A stretch of 64,000 nt of DNA from Ilex aquifolium (Eukaryota; Streptophyta; Magnoliopsida; Aquifoliales; Aquifoliaceae), in NCBI GenBank assembly GCA_951799425.1, contig OX637396.1:33844701-33908700 (forward strand). Reading direction: 5' to 3'. Numbering within the stretch: position 1 is the stretch's first letter; each line of letters begins with the position of its first letter. Position numbers and translations under genes: made by a program. The notes beneath the pieces are model-generated. The model was not told where the DNA came from and searched no databases. It worked only from the letters and a program-made list of their open reading frames with translations. Shown here in pieces: positions 1 through 12,078 of the stretch.

Positions 1-1010
1 CTTTGCTTGCGAGTTGTGCTTATTCAATTTGTTATTTTATTGTCATTCCTTTGCCTTTGTTTGTGTGAAATTTAGAATTTTGACAATTTGGTTTGTGTAA
101 ATTTTTGAATTTTCACATGTTAAAATTTAGAACTTATGTTAGTTTAGTTGACATGTCGTAGACCAAGAAGGGGTTCTCTATCATTGTCTTACTACCCAGG
201 TTGTGCTTCTTTATTTTGTTGTGTTTGACTTTTTACATTGCACGGAGTGAATGCTTATGGAAGTGTTGATTTAATGTTAATTTATGTTTAATTTTTTCTT
301 TTCGTTACATGTCTGAAGTTTTGGGTTTCAATATGTTTGGTGGAATAAAAAAACTGTCATTTTGGCAACTTCTTCTCATTCCTTCGATTCAAGATGATTC
401 CTTGAGTTGATAGTGACAATTGTATTATTTTCTAAGGTAAATTTTTACCTTCCACAAAGTAGATTATTGCCTTTTTTAATGTTTTTTTCCACAAATGGTA
501 ACTTCTGGGAAACTTTAGATCCCAGAGTTAAATGTAGGTATATTTTCATGGTGGTACATATAGAAGTTAAAGACTCATATTGAGTGTGCTTTCTTTTTGG
601 TGGTATTTGATTGAATGTTATGGTTTTGAATATGAAATTTCTTTATTTGATGTTGAGAGTAGCCCATCCAAGAACGAAATGGGGATTTTGATTTTTCTAA
701 ATTTGTTTGTTATGAATTGGAATTTATTGATTTGGGTGACCAATGGACGTGGGCATGTTTGTGTTTCTGTTTGTGTGTGTAGAGATAGTGAAGAAGGAAA
801 AGGTGTGTGTGTGTGTGACAGAGAATGTGTGAGAGAAACATGGTGATGGAAGAGGAGAAGGGTGAAAGGGCAAAAACTATGTAGGTGGTCTTCCTTCCAA
901 CTTGAAATCTATTTTAGTTAAACTTAGAAATGATGATTGAACTTATAAGTAGAGTATGCTAATAAAAATAGTATGCTCATCTGATGTGACTGAGGCTTGA
1001 AATCGTTGAT
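1..1010. other. Non-coding AT-rich flank
   Basis: No coding region is supported here. The sequence is AT-rich with a GT-rich microsatellite-like stretch at about 750-820. It lies directly upstream of the ALMT-like exon and may hold its former promoter, but I see no convincing promoter element. Confidence 0.5.
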
Positions 1011-1815
1011 ATGTATTGTTTGCTAGAATGGAGGGTTAATGTTCCCAATGGGACATCCCAGGTTTTAGTGCCAGAATCCAGGGCACTGCAAAGAGTATGT
1101 AGAGGACTTCAGGGGCTAATTGTAGGATTTGTGTTGCATATTTGGAATTTTCTAGAGAAGGCTTTGAATTTAGCTGTATCTGAGCCTAAGAAGGTTATCC
1201 ATTGTGTTAAAGTAGGGATGGCACTTTCTTTTGTGTCACTGTTCTATTACATGAGGCCTTTGTATGAAGGTGTTGGAGGCAGTGCTATGTGGGCAGTTAT
1301 GACTGTTGTGGTAGTTTTTTAATACATTGTTGGTAAGTACTAAATTCCCTACTGTTTAGTCAATTTCTATGTTCCTTTTGTTTGTCTTTATTCATATAAC
1401 AACATGTACAAAGTGAAATTGAATGCCAAAATTTCCTTTAGATTTCATCTGTTAGTTTGATTTCCTATTGCTGCAGGTGCAACACTCTGTAAATGTGTTA
1501 ATAGAGCAACCGGAACATTTCTTGCTGGATCTCTGGGTATTGGTGTTCATTGGGTTGCAAGTCAGTCTGGAGAAAAATATGAACCCATGATTCTTCAACT
1601 CTCAGTTTTCCTTTTTGGTGCGTCGGTGTCTATGCTTATTCATTTTTGTTCTTTTTTTGCCATTAGTAGTAAAATCAAAAGCCTCAGCAAGCCTTAAACA
1701 CAATTCTAAAAAATCACCAATCTTTCTTGCAGGGGCTGCAGCGACTTTCTCTAGGTTTATTCCATCAGTGAAAGCTCGATTGGACTATGGTACATTGCTG
1801 ATGGAATCTTATTAA
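1011..1815 (+). pseudogene. ALMT-like (aluminium-activated malate transporter family) gene fragment, disrupted
   Basis: The family forms anion or malate channels in plant plasma and vacuolar membranes. Three exons can be read: 1011-1332, 1477-1617 and 1733-about 1800, each bounded by GT/AG sites. Exon 1 opens with EWRVNVPNGTS and contains PKKVIHCVKVGMALSFVSLF and YYMRPLYEGVGGSAMWAVMT, the conserved first transmembrane block. Exon 2 carries GATLCK, then FLAGSLGIGVHWVASQSGEK; exon 3 carries ATFSRFIPSVKARLDYG. All three match the conserved N-terminal half of ALMT proteins. In exon 1 the codon expected to be Glu in the VVVFEYTVG block is TAA (1320-1322), so the frame ends just before the first intron. 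After DYG the family sequence is lost, and the C-terminal half is not found downstream. The start at 1011 is uncertain because the usual Met next to EWRV is missing. The family call is strong; the pseudogene call rests on the stop codon and the missing half. Confidence 0.85.
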
Positions 1816-2959
1816 TTATCATGTGGTTTAGAATATATGAAGTTCCATTAGCCTAATAATTGCTAGAATGGTTGTGGTTTATATTTTACTTTTTTATGGA
1901 TGTGGATTGAGTTAAAAGGAAGATTTTATTACATGTGTTAAATATCTTGTAAATAGTTCAGCACATTGTTTTAGTTATGGTAATCCATGTATTATTTAAA
2001 GGATTGGTAACATACAGTGTCAACCCGGACAAGATCTCTTAATTTAAATGTGTTATATAGGCCATCTTCGAGTTTTGAGCGAGTTATGTTAGTATTATGT
2101 CATTCGATATGATTAACTAAGTAGACTGTGTTAAGACTTAGGAGTTTTTGACATGAACTTGAAATAACACAACACAATATGATATGACACGATTTAGTTG
2201 TCACTCTATTTCATGCTAAGTTGGGGATTTTTATTTTTGTGCATTCATGCACTAGCAATGTTTTGCAATTTTTTTTTGTTATATAGTACCTTGCAATTAC
2301 TAGTACAATGCATTTTAGGATGAAAGTAGTCATGCAACTGTCACATGGCTTTTTTAATTCGGCAAATTTTGTATATATACACAACTTAGAAAGATTATAA
2401 TACCTCCTATAGTATGTCTCGTATTCGATGTTATGGGTGAGACAACATATGACCAGGAGAAAATCAAAGTTAATCAGGGTCATATGATATGTAATCAGAT
2501 TCAAACACTAATGTTTCATTCTAAGACATATCTGGTTCTTCTTCCTCTGGACATCGTTCATCTGTCAATTGCCAAACTACTAACCTTGTGAAATGACATT
2601 AGACTTCTTTTTGTCTTTTTCAGGTACCAACATAGTACAACTGCAATTTCAATTGGTATTTTCATGAACACAATGCGCTGTGTTAAGCCTGTTTGTATCT
2701 TTGTAGAATTTGGTACTTAAAATTAGTCTAATTTTTCCCATAACACTATGATAGGGTAGTGTAGCCCAGGGAAGTCTCGTGGAAGCCCTTGATGCAGTCC
2801 TACAAAGTGGAATTATAGAGTTCTAGCAGTGCATATGTTTTATGGTTACAGTTAGGAGTATGTAATTAGATTGTATAAATAGATGATGTAATTTTGTAAT
2901 TTTGGCAGTGCATATTGTGTATAAATAGAGTTCTGGCAGTGGTTTTGGTTGTGTCCTAT
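1816..2959. other. Non-coding stretch downstream of the ALMT fragment
   Basis: AT-rich with no clear gene. A short stretch after an AG acceptor near 2622 reads YQHSTTAISIG, which faintly resembles the ALMT block containing RVSTIAIG. It may be a decayed later exon, but the match is too short to call. Confidence 0.35.
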
Positions 2960-3581
2960 TTCTATGGTATTTGTTCGAATATGGGAGTTGAATTTTGAGC
3001 CTTGGTGGATGAATTGAGTTTGGTAGAAAGATATGGTTTGACTGTTTATAATATTTAGGTTGAATCAGATTCTATGGTTTTGGTGAAAACAATTAAAGGG
3101 GAGGTGAAATGTGCTTGGCCGTTTACTGATTTGCTCACACAGATCAGACAGATTTTGGGAAGAATGCAGTTTCAGTTGACCCACGTTTATAGCCAATTCT
3201 GTGGCTGACAGATTAGCAAATAAAGCGATGTTGGATGGCTTCTCATCAGACCTTTCGGGTTCCAGTTCCTTGCATACTGCTGTTAGAATGAGTTTGCTTC
3301 AAGATCACTTGTCTGCCTACTTTGCAAACCAAGACTGGTTTGATTTTTGATGATGGTGGTTAATGAAGCTACAGGAGGTATACTGCAGTGGATGGTGGAG
3401 GAGAGTTTACTAGAAATAATGTAGTTAATACTTGTGTATCTTGAAGGATTAAAGCCAAATATGGCTATGTTTTGTTTGTTATCCATGAATTCTTTGATTC
3501 TTGTAAGCTGTGATGCTCTTTGTTTCTTGTAATTTTTTGATTCATATCAATAAAATTTTCTTTTCTTTTAAAAAAAAAAAG
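2960..3581 (+). mobile_element. LINE (non-LTR retrotransposon) 3' remnant with RNase H-like domain
   Basis: The sequence decodes, with stops and a frameshift near 3195, to an RNase H domain of the kind at the end of plant LINE ORF2. Readable pieces are SLVERYGLTVYNI, VESDSMVLVKTIKG and, in another frame, NSVADRLANKAM (the family's VADRLA motif). It ends with AATAAAA followed by a run of A at about 3570-3580, as expected for a LINE 3' end. The 5' part with endonuclease and reverse transcriptase is absent, consistent with 5' truncation or decay. Target duplications were not identified. Confidence 0.75.
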
Positions 3582-3724
3582 TAAAGACATTTCAATGTGG
3601 GTGTTTTGATCAAAAAAATTTAAGAGCTTAATTGATACATATTTAAACATCAACCCCTATACACTTTGGAGTAATGTTACCAAATTTGGAGTAATGTTAC
3701 AAATTGGAGTAATGTTACCAAATT

Positions 3725-4065
3725 TAAACTAGAACCCTATACACTTTAAAAATAAGTGATAATTATTTATTATATTTAAACATTAAATAAAAATATAACA
3801 AAAAATTTACAGGGTTATTGAGTGAAATAAATTTACATTAAGTTAAAAATAATAGAAATTAAGTTCACCACTAAATAAATTAGAACAAAGTTATTCTATT
3901 TGGTATACTTTTTGTGTTAAATTAAAATAGGTAAAAAAAATTGGGGTAATATGAAACTAATACATAGTTCAGGGTGTACTATAAAAAATGTGAGAAGAAT
4001 TTTAAAAAAGAGTAATAATTTAGGGTTATAAGTGTAATTTAATGTTAACTAAAGAACTTGATCGC
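3725..4065 (+). repeat. Left copy of the ~0.4-kb flanking module
   Basis: Begins with ACCCTATACACTTTAAAAA and ends near TTGATCGCTGG. It matches 27923-28295 nearly line for line in the same orientation, and each later unit of the right-hand array. Just before it, GGAGTAATGTTAC is repeated three times (3669-3718). Confidence 0.75.
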
Positions 4066-4335
4066 TGGATTTAGTTCCAAATAGCGATCAAACAAACATG
4101 AAGCGATCAAAACTGATCAAACTTCAACCCTGAACCCAATAGCGATCAACTTCCAACTCCTCAAACTCCTAATCGATCAAGAAGCGAGCAAGCCACAAGA
4201 AGCGATCAAGCCAGCCACAAGAAGCGATCAAGCCACAGGAAGGATCAAACTTGAAACTGATCAAACTTGAACCCGCTAGCGATCAACTTCTAACTCCTCA
4301 AAATCCTAATCGATCTACCCTTTATCAGCGATCTA
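4045..4335 (+). repeat. Subterminal cluster of AGCGATCAA motifs (left)
   Basis: About eight near-identical AGCGATCAA(G/A/C) motifs within 300 bp, mostly on the plus strand, plus one CTTGATCGCT. Right-flank copies are mostly in the inverse orientation. Such arrays are typical transposase-binding subterminal repeats, but binding is inferred, not shown. The 5' leader of the following gene overlaps this cluster. Confidence 0.6.
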
Positions 4336-5992
4336 ACCCCAAATCTAATCCCAAATCAGTGAAAACCCAACTCGATTGCATATTCAAAACCCTAAATCAG
4401 GTAAGGGCTTCAAAATTTGGTGCCCTAATCTTCCATGTTATTAGTTTTATTTTTTTGACTATATTTTTTTCTTGTTACAGCAGAGTATAATGACCAAGAA
4501 GTATAGGCCAAAAGTGGATACCAGTGAAAAAATGAAGAGGAAGAAGAGTTGTAATGATCCTCCCGCTGGTCCCTCTTCGAAGAAGAAATGTAATCATCCT
4601 CCCTCTCCCTCCATTGATCCGTCCTCAAGAGTTAATCCCACGTCCACCAATCCAGTTGATTTCTCCTTCAATCCATCAAGTTCACCCAACCCCAACCCCA
4701 ACCCCAATCCACCAAGTTCATCTAGCCCCAATCCACCAAGTTCATCCAATGAAGACATATCTTTCTTCAGCGATAATTGCAAAGATCGGTATGATAATTG
4801 CTTTTATAATAGGCCTTTGTTATTCGAAAGAGGTGTTTTACTCGATGATTTAAAAGATGTAGGATGTGATATTATTTTTGCTCTTCACCAATGGAATTCT
4901 GCCGTTGATATCAAGAAGACGGATAAAGCTTATAATAAATTGGTGAAGATATTTTATTCTAATATGCATGATATTGATAGGGGTGATCACAAGTTTAAGT
5001 CTCTTGCGAGGAATATAAATTTTGAAGTAACTCCAGATTTAGTTTCAAAAATATTGGGAGTTCACCAACCCTTAGTTCTTAAACATACACATACCTATCC
5101 ATTCAAGAATTCTGAGCACATACCTAAATTGAAAGATGTTTATACAGAAATGGAAGGTATACCTAATAATTATAGTGAGGGGGTTGTCGATCCATTATTT
5201 TTTCAACAACACCTGACTCCCAAATATAGGATCTTAAACCTTATAGTGAGTCACAATATTCGTCCAACTGGACATAATGCTCGTTTTGGACTTGATCGAG
5301 CTCATCTTTTGTATGCCATTGGAACGGGTATATGTATAGATCTACCTTGTTTAATAATTGATGAAATTATTTCGGCTTACGGTACAAAGCATAGGCGGAA
5401 ATGTCTCCCATTCCCAATTTTGATTTCAAAAATTATGGAGGATTGTGGAGTTGTGATTCACTCAAGCGACGCTTATTCCACTCCCATGAATTCAATTTAT
5501 GGTGGGACAATAAAAATGAGTTTGGGCCAAGGGAAGAATAAGAATACTCAGCCACAGCAGCCACAAGTTGAAATCCATAATGAAGTTGCACCTGTGGATA
5601 ATATTGCAGCCCAAGATGTCCCAAATTCTTCCACAGCACCTGAGGATAATATTGCAGCCCAAGATGTACCAAATTCTTCCACAGCACCTGAGGATAATAT
5701 TGCAGCCCAAGATGTCCCAAATTCTTCTACAGCACCTGAGGATAATATTGCAGCCCAAGATATCCCAAGTTCTTCCACAAGTGGTCTTCATCTTCCTTCA
5801 GTGGATGAACAATTGGAATTACATGCAACTGTGCTGATACGAATGAGCAAAAAGATGGAGGAACTTGAAAATAATCAAAATGAAATAAAGGAGAATCAAA
5901 ATAAAATAAAGGAGTCTATGAAGGAGATCAATAGTAGGTTGGATAAAATTGAGTCTTTTTTTATGAAAAGCAAAGCAATAGGTAGGAAGTGA
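4251..5992 (+). CDS. Putative plant transposon protein (transposon-associated domain) with 16-residue repeats and C-terminal coiled coil
   Basis: The main exon runs from 4481 after a TTACAG acceptor to the stop at 5990-5992. A GTAAGG donor at 4401 closes an upstream exon in which ATG 4251 starts a frame that joins in phase, giving about 553 residues. The alternative start is ATG 4490 (about 500 residues). The N-terminus is basic, then rich in Pro, Ser and Asn. The central part (about 4770-5500) contains FYSNMHDID, ARNINFEVTPDLVSKILGV and HNARFGLDRAHLLYAI. It resembles the 'putative plant transposon protein' domain widespread in plant repeats, whose function is unknown. Then come four tandem 16-residue repeats (DNIAAQDVPNSST) and a predicted coiled coil (KKMEELENNQNEIKENQ). 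The frame is fully open, so it is young or was under selection. It is divergent from the C48 gene on the opposite strand. No catalytic residues are recognised. Confidence 0.65.
5597..5785 (+). repeat. 48-bp in-frame tandem repeat, about 4 copies
   Basis: The unit starts GATAATATTGCAGCCCAAGA and is 48 bp, so it adds 16 residues per copy. Copies differ at only a few bases, which suggests recent expansion. Confidence 0.85.
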
Positions 5993-7160
5993 CAATTGTA
6001 TGTAATAGGTAGGAAGTGACAATTGTATGTAATAGGTAGGAAGTGACAAAAATATTTACTTCTTGGAGTAATGTTACCAGATTTGTGGGTATTGCCTTTT
6101 TGAGTTGGGGTAAGGATATCATTTTTTTTGAGTAAGACTACCACTTTTTAAGGTTCCCATTAATTTTTTTTTTGGGTAATATTATCTCTTTTTTGTATTA
6201 ATGTTACCAGATTTTTTTGGTAGTGTAGAATGCTAGGAAAGGGGTTGTTTAATAAAAGAACAATCTATCATAAAACACATCACATACCTCCAACCAGTAT
6301 ATCTCACCACACCAACAACAAATTTTCACCTCTTTAACATTGCTGCTATTGTGAATAAAACTATTTATATGTAACCTACATCTGAAAATGGCGTGCACAC
6401 TGTGTGTCATTTATTTCAATTCAGGTTATATATAAGTAACTCTAACATACATAGCGTGCCTCCTGATGAAAACGAAGAAGATGAAGAGAATTTTCTCAAA
6501 AGCAATATAGTTACACTATGCTATACGCTATGTTATATATAATAGTCTCTATCGTGTTATACCGCTTGTATAACTACTTGTCAAAGTCTTTGGGTTCCAT
6601 TACAACGGAATGATTGGTAAGAATGATGGGTAAGAATGATTGGTATGAATGATGGGTAAGAATGGTTTGTTGGCCACTGTACCCTTATATAAGGAATGAC
6701 TCCACATTGTTCATATTCTAGTTCATCTTCCGCATCCTTCTCATCAACTACTCCTATGTTCTAATCTTCGTCCTTTCTCCATTTGCTTTCATCTTTTCCT
6801 AGAAATGATAAGACAAAGGATGGCAAAACGCAAAGGGATCCATAAAAAAAAAAAAAAAAATGGCCTGCACAAAAAAAGAAACGGTATCTACATATTTTCG
6901 CACATCAAACATCACAAATCACCCAAACAAAACCTCGGTCAACAAAATACAGCCAAAATAAAAATAATTCATCAAAATACAACCACCACCCCATGGGTAG
7001 CAAAACACAGGCAAAAAAAAATTGATTCACCAAAACAGGGCAATTGATTCAGCAAAACATTGGCAAAAAAGAATTGATTCCAAATCAGTATGTGCCACTA
7101 AATCAAGGCCATAAACACTACACATGACTTCAAATTTTGTATACAAAAAAAAAATATATG
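5993..7160. other. Intergenic region between two convergently placed genes
   Basis: Three copies of a ~21-bp unit containing TAGGTAGGAAGTGACAA span the first stop codon (5975-6047). At 6060-6230 there are decayed lines with TAATGTTACCAGATTT, reminiscent of the 21-bp array at 30.4-32.7 kb. At 6610-6670 a short GGTAAGAATGAT repeat occurs. An A-rich open frame at 6805-7047 is low complexity and not accepted as a gene. Confidence 0.45.
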
Positions 7161-9580
7161 TCACACATACCATCTCCGATTTTTACCACAATTCTTTTGT
7201 TTACCACAATTCTTTTGTTGATATTTTTGTGCCTTGCTTATAATCTTGTTTCTTGATTCGTTGTATATGTGAGTAATAACTTTGAATGCTAGATCCTTCC
7301 GCATCGCATTGGATTCATCCTAAAAACAATAACCAATAACCATAGTTAAATTGACAAATGGTACATAAACAAATTTAATTTAGTACTATTAAATTTTAAA
7401 TAAGGAGAATAGCTATCATACCATAATTTTGAATGAGTGATCCAAAAATTGAGCATGCATCTCCTTTATGACAAATATTCCACAGTCATAGCTATTTGTT
7501 TGCCTAGGAGCCCAATCCACTTCATATATGTGCCACTTGGTCAATGTTGGTGTGTAATTAGCTATGACAAGCCGAAGGACTTGATCTAATTGTTTAATCA
7601 CATTTGCAACAGCAAAATAACGGATATTGTTCGGATATAATGGTAGGGAATCAAATAATAAAACTTTTTCCTTCACTACATCCACCACGCATAAATACCA
7701 ATGGGTGTTATTGTCGTTCATGGGTATATATATCTACGTAAAGAAATACAAGATATTAATTATTGTGTAAATGAGCAATTATAAAAAAAAAAAAATAGGA
7801 CATCTAGTACCTTATCACAGTCCTTGAAATCTGAAACGAAGTACCTTCGACAATCAAGCAATCCGATTGTTTTTTCTTGTTCGTTTCCTTGCCAAAACCT
7901 TCCAAGTGCTTTTTGCTGGGTATTGAAGGTAAAATATGGGTACACATTGTGCATGTTCAAGATTAAAAAAGTCAAATAAACAACACTAAAAAAGTTAAAT
8001 AAAACACATTACCGCAAACCATGTGAGTAGATACCACCTTGACCTTTTTGTAAAAGGATTAAACTTCACATCATCCGGAATAACACAAGATGCCAAATCT
8101 ATTATCTTTAGGTCAAAATGTACAAAATCAATACTTGGTCAATGAGTCGAAAACACAATAAATAGAGATGTCTATTTTTAACTCACAATGTCTAACAACC
8201 ATTTTCTTGGTTGTAGTGATTCAATAAATGAATATCTATTGGCAGAGCATGTTTCAAATCTCACCAGTGTCTCACTGTTTCATGAAAAATATGGATTAAT
8301 AATTGGTGATGCTCCCACAATATATAAGAATGAAAAATATGGATTAATAATTAGTGATGCTTCCACAATATATAGGAATAACAGGTGAGAATTGGTATAT
8401 AGTATAAATACCTCATGTCAAGTGTGTTGTCAAAGATGTAATTCAAGACACACATTTTATCATAATCACTAATTTCATAAATGGGTGGATAATTCTCATC
8501 TGATGGGGTATACAAACTGGTAGAATCTGAAATCTGCTTATTAAATACAATGAAGAGTATTATTAGATGTGGCACAATTGTTTAAATAAAGTCAATACAA
8601 AGATTTGTTTAAACAAACATTTAATGTGGAGTACGAAATTAAACCTCGTGAACGGTGATATTTGTGGGAATGTAAAAAGTTGTTATTTCTTCTAGAACTT
8701 TTTGTATTTTCACTTCGGCCTTCTCATCATCCTTTTTCTCATCATCCTTTGTTATTTTTTCAACCATATATACATCAGCCTCATTCTTATTTACAATTTC
8801 CTCCATCTTCTCCTCTTCATCTTTATTTTCATTCACCCCATCTCCATCCTTATTTCGAGCTTTGTCATCTTCTACATTGTTTCCAGCTTCCTCCATCTCC
8901 ACCTCTTCATCCTTATTTTCATTTGCGTCCATCTCCCCATGTTCATCCTTATTTACATTCATCTCCTCTTCTTCCTTGTTTCCACGTACCTCCAACTGTG
9001 CCTCTTCATCCTCATTTGCATTCACCTCATTTTCATCACCCATTTTTACAGTTTCCTCCATCTTCTTTCCAGTTTCCTCCATATCCTTGTCAAACAAGGT
9101 TCCATTGTTCCTAAACTGTGATAACACACATAGATAGAGCAGTATTATAATGCATTATCTATTAATCTTGTAATCAAGTTAAACCACAATTAGGTTTGAC
9201 GTGTTATACCGCCGCTATATCTGTTGTGTCCTTCTTCAAGATAGTATGTTCATACTTCTTCAAATAAAGTTGCTGCTTACACAAACAAGATTAGAGATTT
9301 GAAATATATATTTTTATTATTAAAAATATGGATTTTATAATGACTATCATACCTTGAAAATATCATATGGTGATTTCAAGTATTTACTTGGCTTCCGCTT
9401 AGAGTTTCTTCTCAGCACCTTTGCACTATACTTTTGTTGCGGCTTTGGGCTGTAATTTTTTTGGGTGCACGAGTGTGAAGCCGGTTGAAGGTGAGGTGTG
9501 TTTACAATGGCATTCGAATGTTGTCGTGGCGTATGTTTCATAACTTTATATCCGGTGTTTGCACCACTTGAAGCGGAATC
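7161..9580 (-). CDS. Ulp1-like C48 cysteine peptidase, 3' half of a gene split by LTR-element insertion
   Basis: Minus-strand exons with GT/AG borders can be placed at 9353-9580, 8645-9115, 8412-8533, 8187-8274, 8013-8105, 7811-7915, 7422-7733 and 7161-7319. Reading phase is kept through all of them. Exon 8645-9115 encodes a very acidic, Lys/Glu/Asn-rich linker. The peptidase domain carries the C48 triad: His in NTHWYLCVVDV (7701-7703), Asp in LLFDSLPLY, and Cys in NSYDCGIFVIKE, with the usual Gln region before the Cys (APRQTNSYD). C48 enzymes cleave SUMO or related tags; in transposon-borne copies the substrate is unknown. The last exon ends in a short Lys/Asn-rich tail. The other half lies 16 kb away at 25.6-27.3 kb. 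Across the reconstructed insertion site the two exon halves do not share a frame (stop after about 20 codons), so one indel is present besides the insertion. Confidence 0.75.
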
Positions 9581-10152
9581 TGTTAGAATTATAAAGAAGT
9601 TTTTAAAACTTTCAATTAAAGTTTTCGGTTACAAGGCTGGAAAATTTATTTGGCTATTGATTTCATATATTAAAAATATGCTTTTAATGGGTTGGATGTT
9701 ACAAATCACAATGGTTATATAAGCATGTTATTGGAGGCCACTCTAGTGTGTTCTTGCATTCAACTTGTAGTCCATTTCTTGTTAAACTTTGTCTACAATT
9801 ATATTACTACAAGTATTTTTGTGTTTTGGGCAACATACGATTCGAGTCAGGTTCACCCCTTCCTTCCAGTGGGCGTGACCATTGAGGAGGTGCTGCTGCG
9901 AGCGTCTGGGTTTGATCTTGGAGTCGCTGGTGTCCGTCAGTACCCTCACGCGGGGAGGCTCAGCTGCTTTAGGACAGTGTTCACACGACTCTTGGACTCG
10001 CAGGCCAGCTCTTTCTAATTTATAATATGTATATTTTATTCTATTCTAAATTGATTGTTATTTTATAGTTATTTGCATATTCTTGTTAGTTTGTGATCTG
10101 AATATTATTTTGTTAAGTAAAATCATGTATAATTATGTTAATTTCCCCAACA
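9581..10152 (+). repeat. 5' LTR of the LARD-like element
   Basis: 572 bp, TG...CA ends. It differs from the right copy by my reading only at 9904 (G versus A at 25320). It contains an open frame (9692-10018) that is identical in the other LTR and has no known domain. Confidence 0.92.
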
Positions 10153-12078
10153 ATCTAAAGCAGCTGACTGTATTATATACTAAACATTGTTTATTGAGTT
10201 CATGTATGCATTGTAGCAAAAGGTTGTGTATACAGATAGTGTCCTACTGATATGTACGAAATTTCACTAAGGATGGCATGAGGAGTGTAGACCACTGTTC
10301 AGAAAACACTAGTCGATTGATCTAGCATGAGTCCTTAAGGGAACTATTCATTACAGTCAGAATCTCATCTTGTTGGTGGAGAAAATTAAAAAATAAAAAA
10401 TATATAAAGGGCTACTTATGAAATATAATAGACTTCTTTGATAGGATGTGGACAAACAGATTTTCATGAACAAGGGTTTTACTTAAAGTAATTTGTCTGC
10501 ATCTTCCTGTTAAACCAGAGAAGAATTTGTCTTATTTGTTAATGGGTCTTCCTAGATGATAATGTATTTGAATAATAATAGTGATGATGTTCGGGGAGTT
10601 GACAGCAGTGAGAGTGATATTCAAGCTCATGATTGATGCAGTTTTATAATTCTTGATTTTCCTCCTGGGTTGGAAAAAAAAAAAATTACAAATCCAAGCT
10701 GGGACAAATTTGAACTTGTAAGGCTATTAACATGTTACTGTTCATTATGTTGAAAGTCTACTATGGATCACCTATAATCTAAGGAGAGAGCATATAAAGC
10801 CTACCGTTGTGTAACAAGGAAAAAGGAATAAAAATAAAAATAAATAAACCTTTGGTGTCTATAAACAATAGTTAATGCTGAAATATAACTTCTTTTGAGA
10901 ATTTGTGAGTCATTAATATCTGTATGTAACTTATGGGCATGTGGTGTCTAGGAGGTGAATTGTTTGGCTGTTACAAGTGTAATGACTATTTTAAATATAA
11001 TAAGTGGTTGTTACTATATTTAAGTTTTTCATTTTAATTAATAAAGGAGCATTGAAAAATTCAGTTGTTACAACAAGTAGAAATCATTTTGTTTATAATG
11101 TTGAAGGAAAAAAATGGAAGACAAATTCAATTTTGTTATTAAAAAAAAATGTGTTGAGCAATTAATGAACTTAATTATTTGTGAACTGCTACAATTTAAA
11201 GTTTATGCTATTTTATAAGAGATTAATTTTCTAGTCGTTGGGCATTTGTCTTAGACATGAATATTAACTGTAAAAGAGAACCAAAAGAATATAATATTGT
11301 AAGCTCGCATTAAGTTTGATGTTGGTATTGTACTAAGGTTACTAAGTCTCTATCTATTTTAATTTAAAGGAAAAAAAATTAGAACTAAGATAAAACTTAA
11401 AGTCAAGATAATTAAGTAAATTATCCTTTTAGCTAAAAAGTGTTCTTTGGCTTGGCAATTATCTTTATTCCAATAGTTCTCTGTTAATTAGTGTATTAAC
11501 ATGAAGTTTGATATATATTTCAGTGTATTATTGGACTAATAGATCTGATTACTAAATTATATATCTATTGAAAGGAAAAAAAAAATATCGTGTGTAGAAA
11601 TATTGACCAACTTATTATCATTGCTAATGACTTAGTCAAAGATGAGCATAATATTGCCAAATTGATTAAAATACCGAGAAAGGTCTTGTGGAACTATTTT
11701 GATGGTTGCTCTTGTGTCCAGTGCTTTTTGATAACTTTGTTATTTAGTACATTACCTAGTCTAGTGATGAATCCTTCCAGTTATTTTAATGGAATCTCTT
11801 CTTTAAGTTATAATAAAATTGGTAGTTTAATGGGTTTTTCATTCTGAAGGAACTCAAAAGTAGGTGGCCTCATTAGTTGTCGATGTGGGTTGCTAAGTCA
11901 TTGATCAAAGCCTTTCACTTGATTAAATGTTTAAATGTCAAGTCAACTTATATCAGATTATTGCTATGATTTGTAACGGTTAAGTTTGTAAATTGAAATA
12001 CACTAGCTTGAGTAAGATTGAAAAAAAAAACTGAAATTTGACTCTATAAACCAAACAGTAGGTGTCATTCACATTAAG
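10153..12078 (+). other. Internal region of the LARD-like element, left part
   Basis: AT-rich and without a recognisable protein domain. A small open frame at 11590-11847 shows no family match. The end at 12074-12078 is the left copy of TTAAG, the target duplication of the nested Gypsy. Confidence 0.55.

Noticed and set aside
6805-7047. Lys/Asn-rich 80-codon frame
   Set aside because: Low-complexity, A-rich DNA in a 3' flank with no family resemblance.
8662-9137. Plus-strand open frames opposite the acidic exon
   Set aside because: They are reverse-frame shadows of the Glu/Asp/Lys-rich exon and have a Phe/His/Ser-rich composition without features.
9692-10018. 108-codon frame inside the LTR (also at 25108-25434)
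   Set aside because: It is identical in both LTRs because the LTRs are identical; no known domain and it spans the probable promoter region.
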